DNA of 15,240 nucleotides from Candidatus Blautia equi (GTDB lineage Bacteria > Bacillota > Clostridia > Lachnospirales > Lachnospiraceae): contig JAGHUU010000251.1 of assembly GCA_018064695.1 (NCBI GenBank), positions 1 to 15,240 on the forward strand, written 5' to 3'. The number at the start of each line of letters is the position of its first letter. Within the stretch, counting starts at the first letter, position 1. This document shows, one piece after another, positions 1 through 7,414 of this stretch. The notes beneath the pieces were generated by a model that ran no database searches, was not told the DNA's origin, and saw only the letters and a list, made by a program, of their open reading frames with translations. The position numbers and the translations under genes were made by a program.

Positions 1-68
1 CTGAAAAGATCATCAAATACTGCCGCAACTGCGAACTGTCCTGTCCGGTTGGAAAGTCGAAAAAGTAA
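1..68 (+). CDS. 3' end of an unidentified protein with a Cys-rich C-terminus (partial)
   Basis: Reading from base 3, 21 codons and a TAA at 66-68 remain. The tail reads EKIIKYCRNCELSCPVGKSK plus a final Lys. It carries C-x2-C-x3-C-P and a Lys-rich end, which could bind a metal or an iron-sulfur cluster, but too little is left to name a family. No other forward frame gives a better reading: frame 1 is open but has no such motif. The stop lies directly against the stop of the convergent hydrolase gene (69-71), so the two genes meet tail to tail with no room for a terminator between them. That this is a real gene end is an inference from the motif and the fit. Confidence 0.45.
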   Translation, partial: EKIIKYCRNCELSCPVGKSKK

Positions 69-1793
69 TCAGAACAACGCAATCAGTGCCGAGGAAGTGA
101 TCATAAGTGTCTGGAAGAGGAAACCGGTTACGAAGGCACCAATGAAGCGGCTGTTCAGATGCTGGCTCAGATATCTTCCAAGAGGAATGCAGAAAATATA
201 CATGAGTATCATGTTCTGCACCTGAGCGATCAGGCCGGAATAGCTTCCGATCACCAAATAAAACATAACCAGCAGGAATAAAGCCACATACTGGATCAGA
301 TTATAAATGATACGGACATGAAGGCCGGCGCCGGATCTTTGCAGCATATCGCTCTCACATCCGGAAACAAAATATCCCATGGACATCAGAATGCCTGCAA
401 AAGTGACCCAGAAAAGACGGGCATTGAGCGGAATCAGCCGGTACATGGAGGAGCGAAGCACATACCATACAAAGAAGCATACAAGGCATGCAATGACAAC
501 AGCCGAGATTCGATCTTTCATAGAATTCTTAGCTTCCTGCATGCCATCAGCTCCGGATCTATATCTCAAAGATGGCAGTTTTCCCTCTGTCCCAGGAAAA
601 CGCCCCTTCCGGTAAGCCAGCAGCATAATAAGACCATATCCTGCAATGCAGCACATATAAGGCGTATTCATGACCGGACTGCCAAAAGGAAGCACCACCG
701 CAATGCAGCAGATGAGGAAGGCAGCAATAAGACCCGGAATCCAGAGCAGAAACTTGCGGACCAGAAAACGCTTAGCATCCAGAAGCTCCGGCACGGCATC
801 AGCTGTGGAACTCTTCTCCTGAGAGGTCATGCCGCTAAGGAAGAAACCAACTCCCAGCAGCGCCAGAGCCCAGCCCACATAAATAAGATTCATTTTCCGG
901 GATGGATAGGTGGCTTCTGTGCCGGAAAGATCAGACAGCGCTGCATTGGCAAAATCTGCAAACGCTGCGGAATACATCTGATAAGAATGAAGAACGCCCG
1001 GCGTGATGCCTATGGTGATCCTGGATCCGTTTCCATTCTCCCGTTCCCCTGCAAAAACGCCGCTCTCCGGAAGATCAGCTGCGCCAAGATGGGCGCCGAT
1101 CGCCAGAATATTTTCATCCGACACAATATCATCAGCGGTGGAACCGTAAATATACACATTGGTTCCTGTAATATCATTTTCATCATAGGAAGCCCACGGC
1201 TCCTCCACATCGTCGGAGGTACCGGCAAACAGGCTGGCCTGGGCATTAAAAGAATAATTCACCTCCGGAGAAAACAGGATCACATTTCGGATCTCTTTCT
1301 TCTGAACAGTAGTCTCCGCATTGGGATCATTATAGTCATGCAGCAGGCGCAGAACCGCACGGCCGCCCATGGAATGACTCATTAAAACAATGTGGTCATA
1401 GGCAATTCCGGACCACCGGTGAAGCTGCTCTACAGCATCATCGATCTCCACAGGAATGGCATCGGTCTTAGCATTGTCAAATCCAATCGCAGAAGAAGAA
1501 GCCCCCTGTCCGGCATAGTCCACGACCATAGTGGTATATCCGTTAGACACAAAAAGATTGGCAAAAGGACGCCATTTCTGCCTGTCACAGGAAAAACCGG
1601 GGCAGATCAGCACCGCATACTCCGCATCCGGAACCTTCCACGCGGACGCTTCCAAAGTAACATCCTTTTCTTTATAGGTAGAAGGAAAACGGATCACCGT
1701 CTCCTTCATGGTTGGCAGATTAAGATAAAAAAACAAAGCAAAGGCCGCCGCCATCGCCATCGCTCCCAGAAAAATCTTCTCTTTCTTTCCCAT
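69..1793 (-). CDS. Membrane-anchored alpha/beta hydrolase with a polytopic C-terminal domain
   Basis: A 574-residue protein. Residues 7-26 form a membrane helix, so the hydrolase domain (about 35-295) probably faces outside. It shows the family pattern: a strand and oxyanion-loop segment VLICPGFSCD (61-70), the nucleophile elbow HSMGG with Ser141, candidate acids Asp221/222, and a candidate catalytic His269 (GVLHS). From about residue 302 there are roughly eight hydrophobic helices separated by short basic loops. The substrate is unknown; esterase, lipase or peptidase activity are all possible. Start choice: the frame stays open 26 codons further upstream, but the Met at 1793 has AGGAGGT (complement of 1802-1808) 8 nt ahead, and the upstream Met at 1871 has nothing comparable. 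The gene is transcribed away from the activator gene at 2050 and ends against the 1-68 fragment. The hydrolase fold is confident; the function is not. Confidence 0.85.
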   Translation of the reverse strand: MGKKEKIFLGAMAMAAAFALFFYLNLPTMKETVIRFPSTYKEKDVTLEASAWKVPDAEYAVLICPGFSCDRQKWRPFANLFVSNGYTTMVVDYAGQGASSSAIGFDNAKTDAIPVEIDDAVEQLHRWSGIAYDHIVLMSHSMGGRAVLRLLHDYNDPNAETTVQKKEIRNVILFSPEVNYSFNAQASLFAGTSDDVEEPWASYDENDITGTNVYIYGSTADDIVSDENILAIGAHLGAADLPESGVFAGERENGNGSRITIGITPGVLHSYQMYSAAFADFANAALSDLSGTEATYPSRKMNLIYVGWALALLGVGFFLSGMTSQEKSSTADAVPELLDAKRFLVRKFLLWIPGLIAAFLICCIAVVLPFGSPVMNTPYMCCIAGYGLIMLLAYRKGRFPGTEGKLPSLRYRSGADGMQEAKNSMKDRISAVVIACLVCFFVWYVLRSSMYRLIPLNARLFWVTFAGILMSMGYFVSGCESDMLQRSGAGLHVRIIYNLIQYVALFLLVMFYLVIGSYSGLIAQVQNMILMYIFCIPLGRYLSQHLNSRFIGAFVTGFLFQTLMITSSALIALF

Positions 1794-1899
1794 ATGGCCA
1801 TACCTCCTGCGTGTATTCTGCAAGTATCGTAACACATTTCCCCCAAATGCGGAATTGCATAATTTGCCCAATGTCAGCCTTACGGCCCCTATACACTTT

Positions 1900-1926
1900 G
1901 TCGGAAAAGACAGGCACTTTTCCGAC
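1900..1926. promoter_or_regulatory. Perfect 10-bp inverted repeat in a divergent intergenic region (candidate operator)
   Basis: GTCGGAAAAG (1900-1909) and CTTTTCCGAC (1917-1926) are exact reverse complements around the 7-nt spacer ACAGGCA. The repeat sits between the hydrolase gene (minus strand) and the activator gene (plus strand), ending 10 bp before the -35-like element of the activator promoter. The site suggests a regulator binding site. A hairpin is the alternative, but no T-run follows on either strand, so it is not a standard terminator. Which protein binds is not visible. Confidence 0.45.
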
Positions 1927-1936
1927 TATTTGTTAC

Positions 1937-1966
1937 TTGTGCCTGCTCACGGACTCCCTTTATAAT
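1937..1966 (+). promoter_or_regulatory. Candidate sigma-A promoter for the corrinoid activator gene
   Basis: A consensus -10 box TATAAT lies at 1961-1966. The best -35 match is TTGTGC at 1937-1942, giving an 18-bp spacer. Transcription would begin near 1973 and leave a leader of about 75 nt before the ATG at 2050. A purine-rich GGAGAGGAG stretch at about 2030-2038 precedes that start. The -10 is strong and the -35 weak. Confidence 0.5.
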
Positions 1967-2049
1967 TTTGCCAAAGAGAAGAAGATTCACCAATACAGGG
2001 AATAGAGAATCGTTCACAAATTAGCTCAGGAGAGGAGCGGAATCCCCAG

Positions 2050-3543
2050 ATGAAAGAAGAAAAATATGCCGTCTATTTTGACGAGGATGGCAGCTGTGTG
2101 CAGGTGCCGGAGAATACAACGCTCCTGGAGGCACAGATCCTTGCCGGAAAAATGCCGCAGGCCTATTGCGGCGGCAAAGGAACATGTGGGAAATGCAAAG
2201 TGGAAGCAAATGGGAAAGTGGTACTGGCCTGCCAGACCCCTGTAACAGCAGATACCCATGTGAGAACTGCAGGTCCGGAAAAAAAGACACAGATCCTTAT
2301 GACAGAGCGTGAGCAGAATGCCGTATTTCAGGCAGAAGAGAGATTTCTCTCAATGCCCCAGCCTGTTCTTGCGGCAGTAGATATAGGAACAACAACGGTA
2401 GTAGTCTATCTGATGGATGCAAAGACAGGAAAGCTTTTGTGTATGCAGAGCTGCCTCAATCCCCAGGGAAAATATGGCGCGGATGTAGTATCACGATGCA
2501 GCTATGCCATGGAGCACGGCGCGGATACACTGAGCAGCGTGATCCGAAACGCAGTGAATGATCTTCTGGGACAGGCCCTTAAGCAGTCCGGAAGAGGGCG
2601 CGGGGATCTCATGAGGATCGTATTTGTTGGAAATACAGGTATGCATCATCTGTTCCTGGAGCTTCCGGTGAAGCAGCTGGTGCTGGCCCCCTATCATCCT
2701 TATCAAAAGGAAGCCTGCGTGCTGTCTGCCTCCGAATGCCAGATAGAGGCCAACGCGGAAGCGGAGGTCTGGTGGCTGCCAAACATAGGCGGCTTTGTAG
2801 GAGCAGACACAGTGGGATGCATTCTGGCTTCCAATCTGCCATCCTGTGAGGAAATGACTCTGATGGTGGACATTGGTACCAATGGAGAGATGGTGCTCGG
2901 TGATAAAAACGGAATGATCGCCTGCTCCACCGCAGCCGGACCGGCCTTTGAGGGTGCAAAAATCACCTGCGGTATGCGGGGAAGCGAAGGCGCCATAGAC
3001 AAAGTCTGGCCGGACAACGGAAAGATCCGCTATCACGTACTGGGAGAAGGCGATGCGGCCGGAATCTGCGGTTCAGGTCTCCTGGATGCTGCGGCCGCCT
3101 TTCTGGAGACAGAGATCATAGATGAAACAGGCCGCCTTGAGGAAACCTATTATTTTCAGGAAAACGTCTTCCTGAATCAGAAGGACATCAGGGAATTACA
3201 GCTTGCCAAGGCCGCAATTGCGGCAGGAATCCGCATCCTCTGTATGCGCAAGGGAATAGAAGTGAGCGATATCCGCAGGGTGCTTCTGGCAGGTGCATTT
3301 GGCAACTATCTGGACCCGGACAGTGCCTGTGCCATTGGCCTGCTTCCGGAGGAACTGAGAGAACGGATCGAGCAGGTGGGAAACGCTGCAGGCGAAGGCG
3401 CCCAGATGGCCGCTTTAGATCCATCGGCCTTTGAAACAGCAAAAAAATATGCTGCAGAAACAGAATTTCTGGAGCTGGCGCTGGATCCGGCGTTTCAGGA
3501 TATATATATTGATGAGCTGGAATTTGGTCCGCAGGAGGACTGA
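2050..3543 (+). CDS. Reductive activator of corrinoid proteins (short RACE-type, [2Fe-2S] plus ASKHA/DUF4445)
   Basis: 497 residues. Reductive activators use ATP to drive reduction of inactive Co(II) corrinoid back to the methyl-accepting Co(I) form in O-demethylase and related methyl transfer systems. The N-terminus is a plant-type [2Fe-2S] ferredoxin domain with C40-x5-C46-x2-C49-x11-C61. The ASKHA ATPase-like part begins at about residue 108 with AAVDIGTTTV, has a second phosphate loop VDIGTNGEM (Asp274), then GICGSGLLDAAAA and LLAGAFGNYLDPDSA. Usual family members are about 600-650 residues with a linker domain of roughly 100 residues between the cluster and the ATPase part. Here only about 30 residues separate them, so this is the compact form. 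The gene starts the 2050-4107 unit with the DUF2284-like gene 21 bp downstream. The role is supported by the MT II, corrinoid and MT I genes at 5850-8452. The protein was placed in the family by its motifs; the exact partner is inferred. Confidence 0.9.
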   Translation: MKEEKYAVYFDEDGSCVQVPENTTLLEAQILAGKMPQAYCGGKGTCGKCKVEANGKVVLACQTPVTADTHVRTAGPEKKTQILMTEREQNAVFQAEERFLSMPQPVLAAVDIGTTTVVVYLMDAKTGKLLCMQSCLNPQGKYGADVVSRCSYAMEHGADTLSSVIRNAVNDLLGQALKQSGRGRGDLMRIVFVGNTGMHHLFLELPVKQLVLAPYHPYQKEACVLSASECQIEANAEAEVWWLPNIGGFVGADTVGCILASNLPSCEEMTLMVDIGTNGEMVLGDKNGMIACSTAAGPAFEGAKITCGMRGSEGAIDKVWPDNGKIRYHVLGEGDAAGICGSGLLDAAAAFLETEIIDETGRLEETYYFQENVFLNQKDIRELQLAKAAIAAGIRILCMRKGIEVSDIRRVLLAGAFGNYLDPDSACAIGLLPEELRERIEQVGNAAGEGAQMAALDPSAFETAKKYAAETEFLELALDPAFQDIYIDELEFGPQED

Positions 3544-3570
3544 AGATAGAAAGAAAATGAGGTAATGGAT

Positions 3571-4107
3571 ATGGAAGTAGCAGCAGCAGAAAAACTGGCT
3601 CTGGAAAAGGGATTCTCTAATGTTTCCCATCTGGATGTATCTACAATGGAGCTTCTGGACGAGGTACGCGCTATGTGCAGCGCCAATACCTGCGGACAGT
3701 ATGGTAAAAACTGGGCCTGCCCTCCCGCGTGCGGAGAACTGGAGGAATGCAGAGCCAGAATCAGCAGATTCCGGGAAGGCATTCTGGTACAGACAGTAGG
3801 CGATATTGAGGACAGTCTGGATTTTGAAGCCATGATGGAGATAGAAGCAGAACACAAAGCCCACTTTATGGAAGCGGCGGAGGAACTTCGGAAGGAATTC
3901 CCGGAGCTTCTGGCAATCGGAGCCGGATGCTGTACGATCTGCGCAAAATGTGCATATCCGGACGGACCATGCCGTTTCCCGGATAAGAGAGTCTCTTCTC
4001 TGGAGGCGTATGGCATTGTAGTCAGTGAATTATGCAAAAAAAACAATCTTGCCTACTACTACGGAGCAGACAAGATTGCGTATACATCCTGTTTCTTATT
4101 AAAATGA
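3571..4107 (+). CDS. DUF2284-like Cys-rich putative metal-binding protein
   Basis: 178 residues with two Cys clusters: C36-x4-C41-x8-C50-x3-C54 (with KNWACPPAC) and C120-C121-x2-C124-x2-C127-x6-C134 (CCTICAKCAYPDGPC). This matches the family called predicted metal-binding protein DUF2284. The biochemical role is unestablished; ten cysteines suggest iron-sulfur clusters or metal handling. It follows the activator gene closely and is likely co-transcribed, which suggests a part in electron supply or metal or corrinoid maturation for the methyl transfer system; that is inference. Two in-frame ATGs exist at 3565 and 3571. GAGG at 3559-3562 lies 2 nt from the first and 8 nt from the second, so 3571 is preferred. 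The stop is 4 bp from the stop of the convergent regulator gene. Confidence 0.8.
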   Translation: MEVAAAEKLALEKGFSNVSHLDVSTMELLDEVRAMCSANTCGQYGKNWACPPACGELEECRARISRFREGILVQTVGDIEDSLDFEAMMEIEAEHKAHFMEAAEELRKEFPELLAIGAGCCTICAKCAYPDGPCRFPDKRVSSLEAYGIVVSELCKKNNLAYYYGADKIAYTSCFLLK

Positions 4108-4111
4108 TCCC

Positions 4112-5644
4112 TCACAGCTTCTTTGCATCTTCGTAATCATTCAGATGATAGGAGAGCAGCAGATAGAGCAGCTCATTGGGGTCAGTGAGATCACTTTTTA
4201 AAATATTGCGGATACGGTCCAGGCGGTACAGAAGCGTGCTTCGGTGTATGTACATAGCCTGGGCCGTTTTTGTTGCACTCTGATGGTTTTCCAGATAACA
4301 GCGCAGGGTCTGATAGAGCTGGGAATCATTACTATCGTCCAGATAGCGCAGCTGCAGCAGCTTTTCGTGGCTGACCATATAGGGCGGAAGCTTGCGGGTG
4401 ATCTGCTCCAGACAGTAGGTGAGGGCAATATCGTTGAAATGGTGCACCCACCGGTCGGGATGCTCCCGCTGGCCGATCTCCATAGTGAGCCGGGCCTGCT
4501 GATACTGGCGGTAGAAGTTAAAATGCCCCATCATGCTGCGGCTGTAACTGCCAATGAAGAAATTGTCACGGATAAATTCGGCAAAAAACTGCTGAATGTC
4601 ATCCTGTGATCCGGGTGTCAGAGTCAGGTTAATAAAGATGACCGCATTTCCATTCAACTCTATGGCACAGGACTCCGGAACCTGATTCTCAACGTAGTTA
4701 CAAATGGATTTCAGAGTCAGATTCCTGTTATCCAGATAACCGGTCTGAAGGAGGACACATAGGTAGGTGTGAGCAACCATCCAGCCGGCGGAGGTAAGCT
4801 CATGGCTGCTGACAACATAGTCTGTTTTGGGATTGGTCAGCATATTGAGGAAAATATGATGCAGAGAATTTGGGTTTCCGGTATTGGCGGGCAGATAGGA
4901 ATGGATAATCTGCTCGGCCATGGCGGCCAGGAAAACGGCCAGGAAACCAATGGTATCATCCAACGGCATATCCCCGGGTATGATCAGAAGACGGTAAGCC
5001 GTTTTTCCGTGGGAATGAATGTTAACGCAGAGGGAGGGAAGCGCGTAGTCATTGCCCGGAAAGTAAAAGAAACCGGATTTTTCCTCCGCATTGATATAGT
5101 TGGGGTCTTTTTTCAGGGCATTTACCACAGAAAGAGTCTCATCGTTGGAGCCCAGTACATTGTTTCTCAGGTGGGAAGTCTGTTCCACTGTGGATCCCAG
5201 GATGGTGAAGTCCATGCCTATGATGGTGATGGGATTGGTGATGGCATCCGCGGAGAGCTCCAGCAGCTTCTGGACAGATGCTGAAGCAGACATCAGCTGA
5301 AAGATATTCTGCTGCCATTCATTGTAGACCTGAAAGGTTTCCTGCAGAACCTGCAACACCCAGGCCGCAGAAGCATCGGATTCAATACGGCAGATATTGG
5401 GGGCAGACTGGAAGGGAAAGCGGAAATGCTTTCCCACCAGGATCAGCATCACATTTCCAAGATTGTGGGTGTGCAGAATAAAAGCCGGATCATCGATCAC
5501 ATAGATCAGGTTGTCCTTAAGGGGCAGGGAGTTCTGATACAGAACCGGATATTTCAGGCAGGGCTGAGCAGAAATTCTGGAGGATGAGGAGACCATGAAG
5601 TATTGCTTCAATTTGTATAAAACCAGTTTGGCGGAAAGATTCAT
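4112..5644 (-). CDS. PucR/CdaR-type transcriptional regulator
   Basis: 510 residues. The C-terminal 55 residues form the PucR-type helix-turn-helix: a segment near 456-482 beginning SATKTAQAMYIHRSTLLYRL, then a helical tail LLYLLLSYHLNDYEDAKKL. The preceding YLENHQ and upstream LxYCLEQI-like helices are also typical of the family. The N-terminal 400 residues show no membrane helix and no motif I can name; they presumably sense an effector. Family members control catabolic genes (purine, sugar-acid, aromatic), usually as activators. The gene lies between the two halves of the methyl transfer system and is divergent from the MT II gene across a 205-bp region with three inverted repeats, so it is the obvious candidate regulator. 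The start at 5644 is supported by AAAAGGAG (complement of 5653-5660) 8 nt upstream. It ends convergently against the DUF2284-like gene. Confidence 0.85.
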   Translation of the reverse strand: MNLSAKLVLYKLKQYFMVSSSSRISAQPCLKYPVLYQNSLPLKDNLIYVIDDPAFILHTHNLGNVMLILVGKHFRFPFQSAPNICRIESDASAAWVLQVLQETFQVYNEWQQNIFQLMSASASVQKLLELSADAITNPITIIGMDFTILGSTVEQTSHLRNNVLGSNDETLSVVNALKKDPNYINAEEKSGFFYFPGNDYALPSLCVNIHSHGKTAYRLLIIPGDMPLDDTIGFLAVFLAAMAEQIIHSYLPANTGNPNSLHHIFLNMLTNPKTDYVVSSHELTSAGWMVAHTYLCVLLQTGYLDNRNLTLKSICNYVENQVPESCAIELNGNAVIFINLTLTPGSQDDIQQFFAEFIRDNFFIGSYSRSMMGHFNFYRQYQQARLTMEIGQREHPDRWVHHFNDIALTYCLEQITRKLPPYMVSHEKLLQLRYLDDSNDSQLYQTLRCYLENHQSATKTAQAMYIHRSTLLYRLDRIRNILKSDLTDPNELLYLLLSYHLNDYEDAKKL

Positions 5645-5676
5645 GAAAGGGACTCCTTTTAGTTTTGTTTGTCTAT

Positions 5677-5705
5677 ATTATAGAATTTTATATGGGTAAA
5701 TACAA
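5677..5705 (-). promoter_or_regulatory. Candidate promoter of the PucR-type regulator gene
   Basis: On the minus strand, -35 TTGTAT (complement of 5700-5705) and -10 TATAAT (complement of 5677-5682) are separated by 17 bp. The -10 is perfect. A 5-bp inverted repeat ACAAT-GCG-ATTGT (5702-5714) overlaps the -35 box, which would fit autoregulation. Confidence 0.55.
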
Positions 5706-5759
5706 TGCGATTGTGAAAAAATAATAGACCTGTCCGAAAATGATTTCTACAAATTGTAG
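5702..5759. promoter_or_regulatory. Two related inverted repeats in the divergent regulator/operon region (candidate operators)
   Basis: ACAAT-GCG-ATTGT lies at 5702-5714 and CTACAA-A-TTGTAG at 5747-5759. Both share ACAA...TTGT arms. The first covers the -35 of the regulator promoter; the second lies mid-way, 26 bp before the repeat at 5785. They are short enough to arise by chance individually; their number and placement in 100 bp make binding sites plausible. The binding protein is inferred to be the adjacent PucR-type regulator. Confidence 0.35.
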
Positions 5760-5784
5760 GAAAGGACCGGGGTTTATAGAAAGG

Positions 5785-5822
5785 AATGCTGATAGCATTT
5801 CAGGAAAACAAAATGTTATACT
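5785..5822 (+). promoter_or_regulatory. Candidate activator-dependent promoter of the MT II / corrinoid / MT I operon
   Basis: A -10-like TATACT lies at 5817-5822. The position where a -35 box should be, with a 17-bp spacer (5794-5799), reads AGCATT, a poor match. That segment is instead the right arm of a perfect inverted repeat AATGCT-GAT-AGCATT (5785-5799). A good -10, no -35 and a palindrome centred near -37 is the usual look of an activated promoter. Transcription would start near 5829, with AAGGAGGT at 5833-5840, giving a very short leader. Confidence 0.4.
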
Positions 5823-5849
5823 GCTGATTAACAAGGAGGTATCGTAACA

Positions 5850-6653
5850 ATGATTATTATTGGCGAAAAAATTAATGGTTCCATTCCTGTTGTGGCAGAG
5901 GCAATCGCAAATCGTGACAGCGAGTTCATCAAAAACAGAGCCAGAATGCAGGAGGAGGCAGGCGCAACCTACATTGACTGCTGTGCCTCAGTTCCGGAAG
6001 CGGAAGAAGTAGAGACCCTGAAATGGATGATCGACTGTATCCAGGAGGTTTCCGACCTTCCAATTTCCGTAGACAGCCCAAGTGCAGAGGTCATTGCACA
6101 GGTATTCCCATACTGCAAGCGACCGGGCCTTATCAATTCTGTATCCGGTGAGGGAAATAAGATCGACATTCTGTTCCCGCTCATTGCAGATACAAAATGG
6201 GAAGTGATCTGTCTCTTATCCGATGATACCGGTATTCCAAAAACTGCAGGAGACCGTCTCAGAGTATTTGAGCACATCATGGCGAAAGCAAAAGAGTATG
6301 GCATCAAACCAAAGAGACTTCATATTGATCCACTGGTAGAGATGCTTTGTACATCCGAGGATGGTATTGCCATGAACGTAGAGGTAATCAAAACCATTCG
6401 CGAGCAGTACCCAAGCATCCACATTACAGCGGCAGTCAGCAACATCTCATTCAATCTTCCTGTAAGAAAAATGGTAAATCTTGGCTTTACTGTACTTGCT
6501 ATGAATGCAGGTCTGGACAGCGCAATTCTGGATCCTACCAACAGGGATATGATGGGCGTCATCTATGCTACAGAGGCACTTCTTGGCATGGACGAGTATT
6601 GTATGGAATATATCAGTGCATATCGTGAGGGAATTTTCGGACCAAAGAAATAA
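5850..6653 (+). CDS. Methylcorrinoid:tetrahydrofolate methyltransferase (MT II, pterin-binding MtrH/AcsE-like)
   Basis: 267 residues, the usual length for the single-domain pterin-binding methyltransferases. It transfers the methyl group from the methylated corrinoid protein to tetrahydrofolate, feeding methyl-THF into the Wood-Ljungdahl pathway. The TIM-barrel pterin-binding signatures are visible: MIIIGEKINGS at the N-terminus, AGATYIDCCAS, the strand-end PISVDSP, LHIDPLVE, and AVSNISFNLP, which resembles the SNISFGLP segment of AcsE. AAGGAGGT lies 9 nt before the ATG. It is first in the operon, 113 bp ahead of the corrinoid protein gene. An AcsE role with the CO dehydrogenase corrinoid protein is possible by fold alone, but the neighbours argue for a dedicated O-demethylase-type MT II. 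A dihydropteroate synthase role is unlikely given the context and motifs. Confidence 0.88.
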   Translation: MIIIGEKINGSIPVVAEAIANRDSEFIKNRARMQEEAGATYIDCCASVPEAEEVETLKWMIDCIQEVSDLPISVDSPSAEVIAQVFPYCKRPGLINSVSGEGNKIDILFPLIADTKWEVICLLSDDTGIPKTAGDRLRVFEHIMAKAKEYGIKPKRLHIDPLVEMLCTSEDGIAMNVEVIKTIREQYPSIHITAAVSNISFNLPVRKMVNLGFTVLAMNAGLDSAILDPTNRDMMGVIYATEALLGMDEYCMEYISAYREGIFGPKK

Positions 6654-6697
6654 GCGGAATTTCAGGGCCAAAGATCACGAAACATAGTAAAGATGGG

Positions 6698-6722
6698 CAG
6701 ACGGGACTGCGGAGTCCGGCTG
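6698..6722 (+). other. Hairpin in the MT II - corrinoid protein spacer
   Basis: GGACT (6704-6708) and AGTCC (6713-6717) pair around a GCGG tetraloop. C6702-G6718 and CAG/CTG (6698-6700 with 6720-6722) extend the stem, with one bulged G and one mismatch. An A/T-rich run (AAAAAATTTATTTTT) follows 14 or more nt later, too far for a standard terminator. It may protect or separate the downstream transcript and let the corrinoid protein be made at a different level from MT II; this is inference. The rest of the 113-bp spacer shows only the GGAGG at 6753-6757 for the next gene. Confidence 0.35.
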
Positions 6723-6766
6723 CTGATCAATAGAAAAAATTTATTTTTAAGCGGAGGAAAATTACA

Positions 6767-7399
6767 ATGGCAATTGCAGATGTTTACAAACTGGTAGAAA
6801 AAGGAAAATCCAAATTAATCGCAGAAGCAGTAGAAGAAGCTCTGGAAGACGGCGATTCCGCAGTTGATATTCTCAACGACGGTATGATCAAAGCCATGGA
6901 TAAGGTTGGCGAGAAATTCAAAAATGGCGAGATCTTTGTTCCTGAGATGCTGATCGCAGCAAAAACCATGAAAAAAGGTGTTGAGGTTCTGAAACCACAT
7001 CTTGCTACAGGCGCTGCCGGAGCACTTGGAAAAGTTATCATCGGAACAGTAGCCGGAGACCTTCATGACATTGGCAAAAACCTGGTTATCATGATGCTGG
7101 AATCCGCAGGATTCGAAGTTATCGATCTTGGCGTAGATGTATCCAAAGAGAAATTTGTAGAAACTTATGAGGCAAATCCGGATACCAAGATCATCTGCTG
7201 TTCTGCACTTCTGACCACCACCATGCCTGCACTGAAAGACACCGTAGCACTCATCAATGCACAGCCTTTCCGTGGATCCGTAAAGGTTATGGTAGGAGGC
7301 GCTCCTATTTCTCAGGCATTTGCAGATGAGATCGGTGCAGATGCATACACCGAGGATGCAGCTTCCTGTGCAAAGAAAGCAAAAGAACTGGCAGCATAA
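6767..7399 (+). CDS. Corrinoid (B12-binding) methyl-carrier protein, MtaC/MtbC-like
   Basis: 210 residues. It carries the methyl group on the cobalt of its corrinoid between MT I and MT II. The N-terminal helical cap (about 1-85, DAVDILNDGMIKAMDKVG and MLIAAKTMKKGVEVLKPHL) is followed by the B12-binding Rossmann domain. The cobalt-ligand motif GDLHDIGKN has Asp98, His100 and Gly103. SALLTTTMPALKDTV and VMVGGAPISQAFADEIGADAY are the later corrinoid tail-binding segments. Length and domain order are those of stand-alone methyltransferase corrinoid proteins. GGAGG lies 9 nt before the ATG, and the MT I gene begins 15 bp after the stop, so these two are certainly co-transcribed. Codon choice is uniform (many GTA, GCA, AAA, CTG), as in highly expressed genes. 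The protein activated by the RACE-type activator at 2050 is very likely this one. Confidence 0.93.
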   Translation: MAIADVYKLVEKGKSKLIAEAVEEALEDGDSAVDILNDGMIKAMDKVGEKFKNGEIFVPEMLIAAKTMKKGVEVLKPHLATGAAGALGKVIIGTVAGDLHDIGKNLVIMMLESAGFEVIDLGVDVSKEKFVETYEANPDTKIICCSALLTTTMPALKDTVALINAQPFRGSVKVMVGGAPISQAFADEIGADAYTEDAASCAKKAKELAA

Positions 7400-7414
7400 A
7401 GGAGAGAAGAAGCT

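Noticed and set aside
318..1385. 355-codon open frame on the plus strand opposite the hydrolase gene
   Set aside because: It is rich in Arg, His, Lys, Cys and Ser with no domain; the minus strand has a clear hydrolase fold, ribosome binding site and membrane helices over the same bases.
1900..1926. Intrinsic terminator
   Set aside because: The 10-bp stem is perfect, but no T-run follows on either strand and it lies between divergent genes, where an operator is more sensible.
4108..4111. Terminator between the convergent DUF2284-like and regulator genes
   Set aside because: Only 4 bp separate the stops and no stem with a T-run is visible on either side.
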